Source: HGM04593 sp045612305 (GTDB taxonomy: Bacteria; Bacteroidota; Bacteroidia; Bacteroidales; Bacteroidaceae). Taken from it: a stretch of 64,000 nt of DNA. The notes under the pieces are model-generated. The model searched no databases. It was not told the origin of the DNA and saw only the letters and a list, made by a program, of their open reading frames with translations. The stretch spans positions 1 to 64,000 of the forward strand of contig JAZKYU010000056.1 of assembly GCA_045612305.1 (NCBI GenBank). The letters are read 5' to 3'. The translations under genes and the position numbers were made by a program. Positions 1 to 7,795 of this stretch are shown piece by piece. Positions within the stretch are counted from its first letter, which is position 1, and every line of letters starts with the position of its first letter.

Positions 1-639
1 AAGGACGATACTCCTATGTTCGTTTGCGGTGTTAACGAGAAGACATACGTTCCCGGTACACAGTTCGTTTCTAACGCATCTTGTACAACAAACTGTCTCG
101 CTCCCATCGCTAAGGTGTTGTACGACAAGTTCGGTATCACCGATGGTTTGATGACAACTGTACACTCTACAACTGCTACACACAAGACAGTTGACGGTCC
201 TTCAGTAAAAGACTGGAGAGGTGGTCGTGCTGCTGCTGGTAACATCATCCCCTCATCTACAGGTGCTGCTAAGGCTGTAGGTAAGGTTATCCCCGCTTTG
301 AACGGTAAATTGACAGGTATGGCTATGCGCGTTCCCACTTTGGACGTTTCTGTAGTTGACCTCACCGTTAACTTGGCTAAGCCCGCTACATACGCAGAGA
401 TTTGTGCTGCTATGAAAGAGGCTTCTGAGGGCGAGTTGAAGGGTATCCTCGGTTACACAGAGGACGCAGTTGTTTCTGCTGACTTCTTGGGCGACACACG
501 TACTTCAATCTTCGACGCTAAAGCTGGTATCGCTTTGACAGATACTTTCGTTAAGGTTGTTTCTTGGTACGACAACGAGATCGGTTACTCTAACAAAGTT
601 CTCGACCTTATCGCTCACATGGCTTCTGTTAACGCTTAA
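1..639 (+). CDS. gap: Glyceraldehyde-3-phosphate dehydrogenase, type I (3' part)
   Basis: The reading frame is open from base 1, so the gene begins before the window; 212 residues remain. The glycolytic enzyme oxidises glyceraldehyde-3-phosphate with NAD+ and phosphate. The catalytic segment SNASCTTNCLAPIAKVL is present with its nucleophilic cysteine, followed by the conserved HSTTATHKTVDGPS region, RGGRAAAGNIIPSSTGAAKA and the C-terminal WYDNEIGYSNKVLDLI block. Codon choice is strongly restricted (AAC, GGT, TCT, GCT, TTC), as expected for a highly expressed gene. It ends at a strong terminator. The NAD-binding N-terminus lies outside the window. Confidence 0.97.
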   Translation, partial: KDDTPMFVCGVNEKTYVPGTQFVSNASCTTNCLAPIAKVLYDKFGITDGLMTTVHSTTATHKTVDGPSVKDWRGGRAAAGNIIPSSTGAAKAVGKVIPALNGKLTGMAMRVPTLDVSVVDLTVNLAKPATYAEICAAMKEASEGELKGILGYTEDAVVSADFLGDTRTSIFDAKAGIALTDTFVKVVSWYDNEIGYSNKVLDLIAHMASVNA

Positions 640-660
640 TCGTTTAAGATGCTATAAACC

Positions 661-693
661 AAAAGTGCTCCCCACAAGGGAGCACTTTTTTTT
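661..693 (+). terminator. Rho-independent terminator after gap
   Basis: A 12-bp perfect stem (AAAAGTGCTCCC paired with GGGAGCACTTTT) with a CACAA loop runs into eight T residues, 21 bases after the gap stop codon. Confidence 0.93.
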
Positions 694-711
694 AACACAA
701 AAGAGAGTTTT

Positions 712-1392
712 ATGGTACTTTCGTGCTTGATGGATATGCGCGACGAGGCTTTTGCCGGTTTTGAGGCGGGCTTGCTACCTAGCGTGGAGCGTGCTAGCAT
801 AATAGGGGTGCGCACACCGCACCTGCGCAAGCTTGCTCGTGAGATGTTGCGCGGCGGCACCGCCGAGGCTTTTATGCAGCAGCTTCCTCACACCTTTTTC
901 GATGAAAACCTGCTTCACAGCCTTTTGCTGTCGCTGCAGCGCCTTCCCATAGAGGAACTGCTTGCGAGGGTAGACACCTTCCTTCCCTTTGTCGATAACT
1001 GGGCTGTGTGTGACCAACTACGTCCCAAGCTTTTTGCGCAATACCCGCAAGAGGTGTACTGCTACGTGGCTCGTTGGCTACAGAACGAGCAGGTTTATGT
1101 GCGTCGCTATGGTATAGTAGTCTCTATGACATATTTTCTCGATGAAAATTTTACTTCCTCTATGCTGCACGACGTTGCTCGTGTACCTGCCGAGGAGTAT
1201 TATGTGATGATGGCTGTTGCCTGGTACTTCAGTTTTGCACTTGTGAAGCAGTGGGATAGTGCCTTGCCTTTTATTGAAGAGCGACGCTTGCCACGCACCG
1301 TGCACAACAAAGCCATACAGAAAGCGGTGGAGAGCCTGCGCATCTCTCCCGAACGAAAAGAATTTTTGCGCTCCTTGCGATGGAAAGAATAA
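712..1392 (+). CDS. DNA alkylation repair protein, AlkD-like HEAT-repeat family
   Basis: The 226-residue protein matches the AlkD/DNA alkylation repair family (PF08713): GVRTPHLRKLARE near residue 32, an aromatic and acidic stretch around FVDNWAVCDQLRP (about 90-105), and repeated helix pairs typical of the HEAT-like fold. Family members remove alkylated bases or bind alkylated DNA. An AGAGAG stretch lies just upstream of the chosen ATG. It stands alone between two terminators and converges with the Hsp20 gene. Bacteroidetes members are often not biochemically characterised, so the exact substrate is not known. Confidence 0.82.
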   Translation: MVLSCLMDMRDEAFAGFEAGLLPSVERASIIGVRTPHLRKLAREMLRGGTAEAFMQQLPHTFFDENLLHSLLLSLQRLPIEELLARVDTFLPFVDNWAVCDQLRPKLFAQYPQEVYCYVARWLQNEQVYVRRYGIVVSMTYFLDENFTSSMLHDVARVPAEEYYVMMAVAWYFSFALVKQWDSALPFIEERRLPRTVHNKAIQKAVESLRISPERKEFLRSLRWKE

Positions 1393-1436
1393 AGAGCATC
1401 AGGCCCCGCGTGGGTGATGCTCTTTGTCTTTTTTTA
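1391..1436. terminator. Shared hairpin terminator between converging genes
   Basis: AAAGAGCATCA (1391-1401) pairs with TGATGCTCTTT (1415-1425), followed by a T-rich run on the plus strand. It lies between the stop codons of the AlkD-like gene and the Hsp20 gene and may serve both, though the run on the minus-strand side is weaker. Confidence 0.8.
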
Positions 1437-1940
1437 TTCTATTGCAATCTGCTTGCTCATCTTAGGCTCTGTGCTGGGGGTCTTTTTGGGTATGTTTATG
1501 CACAGAACGCCGTGGTGCATCTTTGCCTGAATTTTTGATGTGTCGACATCGTCGGGCAATATAAGAGTTTGCTGAAATTTTGTGTAAGAAAACTCTCGGC
1601 GCAGGTAGCGACCCTTTGTATTGTCTCGCTCGCAACACTTGTCGTCCTTGCACTTTTCGCTCTCTTTTTTCTCGTCACACTTGCACTCTTCGTTCTCTTT
1701 CTTGCAGTTGCAGTTTTTCTCCATCGTAATGCAGAGATCGTTGTCGGCGTTCAGATTTATGCAAAAATCATCTTTCTTCATACCGGGTGCAGCAACATCC
1801 ACAATATACTCCTTTTCTGTTTCAAAAACATTGATGGCGGGGGCTGTGCTGTTTGCGCGTGCCATAAGGTCGCTGCCGAAAAAATCGTTGAAGATGCTTG
1901 GGAGCCACTGTTGTGTTCCGCGTTTCATGGGCATACTCAT
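1434..1940 (-). CDS. Small heat shock protein Hsp20 with cysteine-rich insert
   Basis: This is an alpha-crystallin-domain chaperone of 168 residues. The N-terminal arm is MSMPMKRGTQQWLPSIFNDF; the core begins at about residue 35 (INVFETEKEYIVDVAAPGMKKDDF), continues after an insert with RYLRREFSYTKFQQTLILPDDVD (111-133), and ends with the conserved GVLCINIPK (144-152). The odd part is residues 75-106, where usual family members have a short linker: it is rich in Lys and Glu and holds seven cysteines at 77, 79, 86, 88, 97, 102 and 103, including two CxC pairs and a CC pair. Three more cysteines (60, 70, 146) lie in the core. Metal binding or redox control is an inference. The gene is monocistronic and converges with the AlkD-like gene. 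Confidence 0.93.
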   Translation of the reverse strand: MSMPMKRGTQQWLPSIFNDFFGSDLMARANSTAPAINVFETEKEYIVDVAAPGMKKDDFCINLNADNDLCITMEKNCNCKKENEECKCDEKKESEKCKDDKCCERDNTKGRYLRREFSYTKFQQTLILPDDVDTSKIQAKMHHGVLCINIPKKTPSTEPKMSKQIAIE

Positions 1941-2041
1941 TGTGATAAAGTTTTTTAAGGGTTATACATAAGACAGCTTTTTTGCTGCCGTGTATGTATA
2001 ATGAGTATGTGGGTGGGGTTGTTCGCTGCTTTAAGTTTTTT

Positions 2042-3133
2042 TCAGATGTGTGCGATGCCCTCAATCTCTATCAAGAGTTCGGGACGGCATATATCGCTCA
2101 CAAGGTAGTGCTTGGGCACTGCGGGGTAGTGCGTGTTCATATACTCCTTCACCTCTTCTATCGCCTCCTCGTGCTTTACGTAGATGCGCAAAAGGTCGTA
2201 TGTGGCGCCGTTGTTTGCAACAGGTATGTTGTTGCTCGATATGAGGTTGTTCATAACCTCCATGGTTGTGGCAGCTTGTGCGGTGGTGTCATTTGTGAGG
2301 ACACTCTCCTCGCCTTTTATGGCCGCCGTGCCCGATATGTAGATAGTGTTGCCAAGTATGCGTGCACGCTCAAATTTTGGGGTGGTGCGCTCTTGTAGCT
2401 GCTCCATCACCTTGCCCTCGAGCACCTTTTGCGAGTAGTTGTGTGCTGCCACCTGCAAAGGGTTGTCTATGGGCTTGTTTGTGCCCTTTGTGCCCTTTAT
2501 GGCGCAAAGTTCTATCATTATGCCGCCACGCGAGGTGCCTATGCCTGTTGCCGCAGGGTATCCGTTGCTCCAGGTTGCTTTGCTGTAGAAGATGCTGCGA
2601 GCGTCGTTAAATTCTTGGTAGTTTTGGCTTTCCTCGTTCTTTACAGTTATATCCTCAATATAGTTCCACTGGCGGTAAATGTCGCTTATGAGAAACCCCT
2701 CGCTTGCAAGTATATTTTCTATGGCGACAAAAATTTCTGTAGCCTGCTCGAAGGTGCTCGCCTCAATATCGGCGGGTATTATACCCTCGGTCATAAGTTC
2801 CTTGGTGGTGCCGTGTTCTATGGTCTTGTATCGGCTGTGATGCGTAACTTTTGCCTCCTCGTCGGCAAGGAAGGTAACCTCGGCTATGAGGGTGGTGGAG
2901 CTGCTCTTTTGTGCCACAAAGCTCACAAGCGGGGCTTGCTCGCCAAAAAACTCTTTCACAATGCAGTGTAGCTCACGGTTTGTAACTAGGTACTCTTTGT
3001 TGCTTTCGGGCAGGCCGAAAAACGTAATTTTTAGCAGGCGAAACTCCTTAACAGCCACAAATATGTCGTGACACATCTCTTTGAGTGTGCCCTGTCTGCT
3101 AGCTTTTACAACTATTTGTTTTTTATCGAACAT
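2042..3133 (-). CDS. Rid/chorismatase-fold protein (FkbO/Hyg5-like)
   Basis: The 363-residue protein has a C-terminal half like the YjgF/RidA fold: FERARILGNTIYISGTAAIKGEES (about 253-276), then TAQAATTMEVMNNLI and a final ELLIEIEGIAHI strand. The central GYPAATGIGTSRGGIMIE segment and the overall length match the chorismatase-related (FkbO/Hyg5) group rather than the roughly 130-residue RidA proteins. Chorismatases hydrolyse chorismate to benzoate or dihydroxycyclohexadiene products; whether this protein keeps that chemistry cannot be told from sequence alone. No signal peptide is seen, so it is cytoplasmic. It is read alone from a TAACTTCG promoter box. A divergent Rid-family hydrolase is the alternative. 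Confidence 0.62.
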   Translation of the reverse strand: MFDKKQIVVKASRQGTLKEMCHDIFVAVKEFRLLKITFFGLPESNKEYLVTNRELHCIVKEFFGEQAPLVSFVAQKSSSTTLIAEVTFLADEEAKVTHHSRYKTIEHGTTKELMTEGIIPADIEASTFEQATEIFVAIENILASEGFLISDIYRQWNYIEDITVKNEESQNYQEFNDARSIFYSKATWSNGYPAATGIGTSRGGIMIELCAIKGTKGTNKPIDNPLQVAAHNYSQKVLEGKVMEQLQERTTPKFERARILGNTIYISGTAAIKGEESVLTNDTTAQAATTMEVMNNLISSNNIPVANNGATYDLLRIYVKHEEAIEEVKEYMNTHYPAVPKHYLVSDICRPELLIEIEGIAHI

Positions 3134-3159
3134 TGTGTGGCTGTTTGTTTTTCAAGGTG

Positions 3160-3167
3160 CGAAGTTA
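3160..3167 (-). promoter_or_regulatory. -7 promoter box for the Rid/chorismatase-like gene
   Basis: TAACTTCG on the minus strand fits the TAnnTT(T/C)G pattern seen repeatedly in this window and lies 27 bases before the ATG. Confidence 0.5.
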
Positions 3168-3201
3168 TAAAAAAAGGTACAGAAAAGGTAAAAAACCAAC
3201 C

Positions 3202-3672
3202 TTAATTTTGCAACAATTTAAATCGCAAGCGCAGGGTGCCATTCTCCCACGTGTGGCTTATAATTTTAAATGTTCCTATTTGTGCTGTGTTCTCTACGTG
3301 CGTGCCTATGCAGGCGCAGGTGTCGTAGTCGCCCACACGCACCAGGCGCAGAGTCTCGCTCGCATCGGCCGGAAGCTTGCCCAGGTCTACACCGGCCGGC
3401 ACGTTGTCGCGCGTGCAAAATTCTATGGTCACGGGCATGTTTTGTGCTATAACCTCGTTCACCTTTTTTTCAATCTCTGCTATCTGCTCGGCGGTGGGCT
3501 CGGCTTGCAGGGTGTAGTCGCACTTGCTTTTTTTGCGTTCAATGTGGGCGTTGCGGCTTCTCTCGCATCCAAACATCCTCACCATCGTTTGGTTTAGTAT
3601 ATGCTCTGCAGTGTGCATTGGCGGGTACTCCACCTTATTATGCTCGTTGAGTTGTGGTGTATCGGTTGTCAT
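3202..3672 (-). CDS. Alanyl-tRNA editing protein, AlaX type
   Basis: This 156-residue protein resembles the second additional domain of alanyl-tRNA synthetase, which in trans hydrolyses Ser- or Gly-mischarged tRNA-Ala. The zinc motifs are visible: HxxxH as HTAEH at residues 20-24 and CxxxH as CIGTH in the C-terminal third. There is no catalytic aminoacylation domain. Its ATG overlaps the stop codon of the upstream acyltransferase (ATGA), so translation is probably coupled. The first 20 residues (LNEH...PPMH) are echoed in the acyltransferase N-terminus, which suggests the upstream gene arrived by a rearrangement here. Confidence 0.85.
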   Translation of the reverse strand: MTTDTPQLNEHNKVEYPPMHTAEHILNQTMVRMFGCERSRNAHIERKKSKCDYTLQAEPTAEQIAEIEKKVNEVIAQNMPVTIEFCTRDNVPAGVDLGKLPADASETLRLVRVGDYDTCACIGTHVENTAQIGTFKIISHTWENGTLRLRFKLLQN

Positions 3673-4742
3673 TTAGCTGTGTTGATTTTTATTGATTTTG
3701 CCACTTTATTATAAATAAAAACAGATATTGTTGTAAGTATAATATTAGCAGCGAAGTAAACCGTTGAATGTATGTTGTTGCTTGGTATCAACCACATTAT
3801 TGGTATATTCAATAGGTAATAGAGTAGACTGTTCTTTCCTATAAAACAGAGCCATTTGGGCGATTTTGTCATTTTTAACATCGCATAGATTGTTATTGTA
3901 CAAAAAGTGGTATTGCTAAAAAACTGTATTGGTGTAGATTCTATACCATTAACCAAACAAAAATAGGATACAATAAAAATGAAGATAGATATTATAAGAT
4001 ATCTCTTTTTGAATATCGGAAATATAGAATGTAATGCACCTAATACAAAACACAAATTTGAAACATACCAATAACTACCAGCTTTGAGAATGTATAATAA
4101 TATAATGAGGGCTGCTTGTGTAATTGCAATATATGTAAGTTGTTTTTTGCAATCCGATGTATACTTGAATATAAAGAATGTTGTCAAATAGTCGAATAAG
4201 ATGATTTTAATAAACCAAATATCAGTTCCTTCTGGTAGGCTGAATGAAAGAATGTTTGAATGGTCGATAGTAATATCGTTATATGTCAAAGTGTACGGTA
4301 AGACAATAGAGTTGATGGCGTAGACTATGGCAACGGGAATGAGAATCTTTTTTATCTGTGTTAACAGATAGTTGTATTTTATATCCTTCTCTCTTTTACG
4401 TAGTGATTTGAATATTCCATATCCTGACATAAAAAAGAATAAGCTACATCCAAGCGTTCCGAACATAGGTACCAATAATAAATTAGATAATGTGGTATTG
4501 TACCACTCATATTCATTTATCGAGTGTACAAAAATTATCATAATCATCGCTAACCCACGAATAGCATATCCTTGTTCATATGAAATTGTTTGCGATGCGT
4601 AAAACTCGCCTTTGTGCATTGGTGGATGTTCCGCCTTGCCTGCGGCGAACTTGCTCTCGCTCGGCATAATACAAGCACACTTGTCTTCTGCACTCGCTGA
4701 ATCGCAACTTTGTTTATGTTCGTTTAGAATAGGCGTTTCCAT
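3669..4742 (-). CDS. Acyltransferase 3 family membrane protein, AT-rich
   Basis: From about residue 55 the 357-residue protein consists of roughly ten hydrophobic helices, with the family's early GLAMIMIIFVHSINEY segment carrying the expected histidine and an FFMSGYGIFKSL motif. Such proteins add acetyl or other acyl groups to cell-surface sugars. The coding region 3669-4600 is visibly AT-rich compared with neighbours, whereas the first ~50 codons are not. Those first codons read TPILNEH...KAEHPPMHKGEF, close to the start of AlaX, with about 25 extra residues between the two matching parts. The original acyltransferase start may lie further in. The substrate is unknown. Confidence 0.8.
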   Translation of the reverse strand: METPILNEHKQSCDSASAEDKCACIMPSESKFAAGKAEHPPMHKGEFYASQTISYEQGYAIRGLAMIMIIFVHSINEYEWYNTTLSNLLLVPMFGTLGCSLFFFMSGYGIFKSLRKREKDIKYNYLLTQIKKILIPVAIVYAINSIVLPYTLTYNDITIDHSNILSFSLPEGTDIWFIKIILFDYLTTFFIFKYTSDCKKQLTYIAITQAALIILLYILKAGSYWYVSNLCFVLGALHSIFPIFKKRYLIISIFIFIVSYFCLVNGIESTPIQFFSNTTFCTITIYAMLKMTKSPKWLCFIGKNSLLYYLLNIPIMWLIPSNNIHSTVYFAANIILTTISVFIYNKVAKSIKINTAK

Positions 4743-4768
4743 TTGTTGTTGGTTTTGTTGGTGTTTAA

Positions 4769-5443
4769 CTATTTATTTTTCTCATATTCCACCTTGCCTA
4801 TGTTTTGCATATTCTTCAAGATAGCTTTTTGCCGTCGAAGCATATATTTCGAAGGTCTCTTTGAATTATAGAGGCGTGGATTGGGCAGGGTGGCCGCTAT
4901 GAGCGCGCACTCGGCACGGGTGAGTTTCGAAGGGTGCTTCCTGAAATTCTTTTCGGCAACCGCAGATGCGCCATAAATGCCGTCGCCCATCTCTATGCAG
5001 TTGAGGTATACCTCCATTATGCGGCGTTTGCCCCAGATGGTCTCTATGAGTAGGGTGAAGTATGCTTCGAGTCCTTTGCGTAGCCACGAACGCCCGCTCC
5101 ACAAAAACACGTTTTTGGCTGTTTGCTGGCTTATGGTGCTTGCTCCACGCAAGCGTTTGCCCTGTGCGGCCTCTTTTTGTGCTATGCGTATCTGCTCAAA
5201 GTCGAAGCCGTGGTGCGTGGTAAAGAGGTTGTCTTCCGACGCCACAACAGCAAGGGGCAGGGTGGGGCTCATCTCCTCGAGCGGTGTCCACTTGTAATTT
5301 ATGGGTGTGCCTTCGCCAATGTGGCGTGCAAGCATAAGCGGTGTTGCGGGCACAGGTATGTACTTATATAACAAAGTTATTGCTATGCTCGAAACAAAGA
5401 GTGCGAGCATAGCAATAACTATTATGCGGGCTGCTTTTTTCAA
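4769..5443 (-). CDS. mtgA: Monofunctional peptidoglycan glycosyltransferase (GT51)
   Basis: The 224-residue protein has one N-terminal membrane anchor (residues about 6-28) and a GT51 domain that polymerises lipid II into glycan strands. Hallmarks: VVASEDNLFTTHHGFD with the catalytic glutamate, RGASTISQQTAKN, WLRKGLEAYFTLLIE and KRRIMEVYLNCIEMGDGIYG. No transpeptidase domain follows. The start codon is TTG, directly after the TAA of the preceding gene and behind a run of five G residues that makes a strong ribosome site; no in-frame ATG exists before the membrane segment. It is probably translated with the upstream DUF4919-like gene. Confidence 0.93.
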   Translation of the reverse strand: MKKAARIIVIAMLALFVSSIAITLLYKYIPVPATPLMLARHIGEGTPINYKWTPLEEMSPTLPLAVVASEDNLFTTHHGFDFEQIRIAQKEAAQGKRLRGASTISQQTAKNVFLWSGRSWLRKGLEAYFTLLIETIWGKRRIMEVYLNCIEMGDGIYGASAVAEKNFRKHPSKLTRAECALIAATLPNPRLYNSKRPSKYMLRRQKAILKNMQNIGKVEYEKNK

Positions 5444-6106
5444 TTACTTACCCCCTTTTGTAGTGTGTGAGAGGTAGCGGCTTACATCGAAAAAGACCTT
5501 GCGTGCCTGGAATTTCTCTGTGGGCTCTATGGCTACGATGTTGCAAAGGGTGTTTGTGTCGAGCGTGCGAGATGTTACCGTGTTCACGTCGAGCGCACCA
5601 TAGAGTATGTGGTCTTGGTCGTCGGGGGTGATTACTCGGTAGGGGCTTGCGCTGCTCTTTCCGTTGCCCATAGTGGTTATCATATTTATGATGCCGATGT
5701 ATTTTTTAAGATAAGACTGTGTCTCCTCCTCGGGCTTGATGAGCTCGTCGGCTGCGCGCCAAGCATAGAAAAGGGCGTTAAGGCTCACAGGGTTGTACTC
5801 GAGAATTTTTTTTGCAACCTCGTACTGCTTCAGCATATCGCCTGCGGCAGCGTGGTTTTTAAGCTCCTCCTCGTTTTTGTCGTTAGCACCCTTGTAGGCA
5901 GGGGTGAAAGAGTAGCCGTAGTACACAAGTGCGTAGTCGTCTACACGTATAAGGGGGTCGTCGCTGAGGTATACACCAACAATGTCGTTGTAATACTCCT
6001 TTTCGGTCTCCACTATCTCTTTTATGGTCTTGTAGTCGAGCTGTGCTTGCGCGTTTGCAGCGAGGAACAAGGCGAGCGTGGCTACGAGGGTTATAACCTT
6101 TTTCAT
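5444..6106 (-). CDS. Secreted DUF4919-like protein
   Basis: The 220-residue protein has a clear signal peptide (MKKVITLVATLALFLAANAQA, cleavage near residue 21). The mature part is helical and acidic: DYKTIKEIVE..YYNDIVGVY, a YYGYSFTPAYKG segment, a tetratricopeptide-like middle (QYEVAKKILEYNPVSLNALFYAWRAADEL), and a C-terminal block with DDQDHILYGALDVNTVTSRTLD. This looks like the Bacteroidetes DUF4919 family, whose function is not known. It sits four bases after the amylase stop and abuts mtgA, so it is part of the fabD-amylase-mtgA run. Confidence 0.7.
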   Translation of the reverse strand: MKKVITLVATLALFLAANAQAQLDYKTIKEIVETEKEYYNDIVGVYLSDDPLIRVDDYALVYYGYSFTPAYKGANDKNEEELKNHAAAGDMLKQYEVAKKILEYNPVSLNALFYAWRAADELIKPEEETQSYLKKYIGIINMITTMGNGKSSASPYRVITPDDQDHILYGALDVNTVTSRTLDTNTLCNIVAIEPTEKFQARKVFFDVSRYLSHTTKGGK

Positions 6107-6109
6107 ATA

Positions 6110-7795
6110 TTACCTTTCTATTTTTATTATTACTCCGTTATTTGCAGCTACTTTAACAGATATCTTCTCGGCAGGGTTCAAGAGGATGTCGAATTTTTCG
6201 CCGTTCAGTAGCTCTGTAGCTGTAACTGTTTTGTTGTTGCACGCAAGACCAAAGTAAGCGTATGCCTCCTCGGGGATAGTTACCTCACAGGTGCGCTCTG
6301 TGTCGCTGAAGTTTGTTACAACCAACAAAAGTTCCTTTTTGCTACCGCGGAGGAAGCTGTATATGTGGTTGCTGTCGTATGTGTCGCTGTAGGGGTTGGC
6401 ATACTGGAGGTCGTAAAAATCGCCCTCTTTGAGTGCCTCGCTCTTGTTGCACAAGTTGAGCAACTTTGCATAGAAGGCTTGCAGAGCTTTCTCCTCGTCG
6501 GTGAGGTTTGTGGTGTCGTAGTTGCCGTCGCCCTTCCAGCGTCGCAAGGTGTCCACGCTCCAATAGTCGAAGATGGTGGTGCGGCCGTCTACACCGCTGT
6601 ATCCCTCCTTGTCCATACCTCTCTCGCCAAGTTCCTGGCCTGCATAGAGCATAAAGGGTTGCTTGCCCACAGCTACCGACACGATGGCAGCTGCGAGGGC
6701 TCTCTCGGCTTTTGTGGCAAAGAAGTCCGACGCAATGCGTTGCTCGTCGTGGTTTTCGAGGAAGGTGAGCATGTTCTCGCGTATGTCGGCTGTGTGCTGC
6801 AAGGTGTATGTGATGTTGCTAGCCGATGTCTGTCCGCTCATAACCGCTTTAAGTGTGTCGTAGAGGCCCACCTTGTCGTACAAGTAGTCGAACGCGCCAT
6901 CTTTTATAAATGTGCGGTAGATGTGCGGCTGGTATATCTCACCTATGAATATTATGCCGGGGAACTGCTCCTTTATTTTGGGTACAGCCCACTGCCAGAA
7001 CTCCACGGGTGTCATCTCAATCATGTCGCAACGGAAACCGTCAATGCCTTGCGATGCCCAATATTGCAGAATTTTGAGCATCTTCACCCAAGTGTTGGGC
7101 ACGGGCGAAAATTGACGGTTGCCCGAACGGTAGTCGATACCGTAGTTAAGTTTCACGGTGTCGTACCAGTCGTTGCGAGAGGGGCTGCCGAAACAGTCGT
7201 TACCTGTTGCGCGCAAGGGGCTTTCGCCGTAGGGCGCGTCGGCACAATCTTGTGCGTCGATGTTGCAGCCATAAGACTGGTCGCCCAAGTAGTAGAAGTT
7301 GTTGTGCCCCATAAAGAAGGTGGTCTTGTCGTCAAACTCGCCGAAGTCGTATGTTCCGGCAGGGCGGTTGTCGCTCTTGTAGTGGCGTGCAACGTGGTTG
7401 GGGATAAAGTCCATAATAACCTTCATACCGGCTTTGTGGGTACGCTCCACAAGCGCGCAGAACTCTTCGCGACGTTTTTCTACATCCACCGCAAGGTCGG
7501 GGTCGTTGTCGTAGTAGTCCTTTATGGCATAGGGCGAGCCAGCCTCACCTTTTACTGTAGCGGGGTGGGTGTCCTCAATACCATACTTGCTGTAACTTGT
7601 GCGGGTTGTGTGCTCAATAACGCCTGTGTACCAAACGTGGGTTATGCCCAGGTCGCGTATAGCGCGCAAGGCCTTGGGGGTTATGTCGTTGAATTTACCG
7701 CAACCGTTTTGCTCTATAGTTCCGCCTGCAACGCAGTTTGCGTTGCTGTTGCCAAAGAGGCGGGGCAACATCTGATATATTATTATGCGTGACAT
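6110..7795 (-). CDS. Alpha-amylase family glycoside hydrolase (GH13), cytoplasmic
   Basis: The 561-residue protein has no signal peptide and begins directly with the first barrel strand (IIIYQMLPRLFG). GH13 signatures in order: VIMDFIPNHVARH (about 108-120), DGFRCDMIEM with the nucleophile Asp (about 255), IIFIGEIYQP with the acid/base Glu (about 285) and FLENHDEQRIA (about 350). A beta-sandwich domain closes the protein. It probably degrades intracellular glycogen or maltodextrins. Its start overlaps the end of fabD by 13 bases and the next gene follows after three bases, so it is within an operon. Confidence 0.92.
   Translation of the reverse strand: MSRIIIYQMLPRLFGNSNANCVAGGTIEQNGCGKFNDITPKALRAIRDLGITHVWYTGVIEHTTRTSYSKYGIEDTHPATVKGEAGSPYAIKDYYDNDPDLAVDVEKRREEFCALVERTHKAGMKVIMDFIPNHVARHYKSDNRPAGTYDFGEFDDKTTFFMGHNNFYYLGDQSYGCNIDAQDCADAPYGESPLRATGNDCFGSPSRNDWYDTVKLNYGIDYRSGNRQFSPVPNTWVKMLKILQYWASQGIDGFRCDMIEMTPVEFWQWAVPKIKEQFPGIIFIGEIYQPHIYRTFIKDGAFDYLYDKVGLYDTLKAVMSGQTSASNITYTLQHTADIRENMLTFLENHDEQRIASDFFATKAERALAAAIVSVAVGKQPFMLYAGQELGERGMDKEGYSGVDGRTTIFDYWSVDTLRRWKGDGNYDTTNLTDEEKALQAFYAKLLNLCNKSEALKEGDFYDLQYANPYSDTYDSNHIYSFLRGSKKELLLVVTNFSDTERTCEVTIPEEAYAYFGLACNNKTVTATELLNGEKFDILLNPAEKISVKVAANNGVIIKIER

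Noticed and set aside
6365..7792. A 475-codon frame on the plus strand opposite the amylase gene
   Set aside because: It is antisense to a clearly conserved GH13 gene, has low-complexity Val/Ala/Cys-rich composition and no motif or ribosome site; it arises from the codon bias of the real gene.
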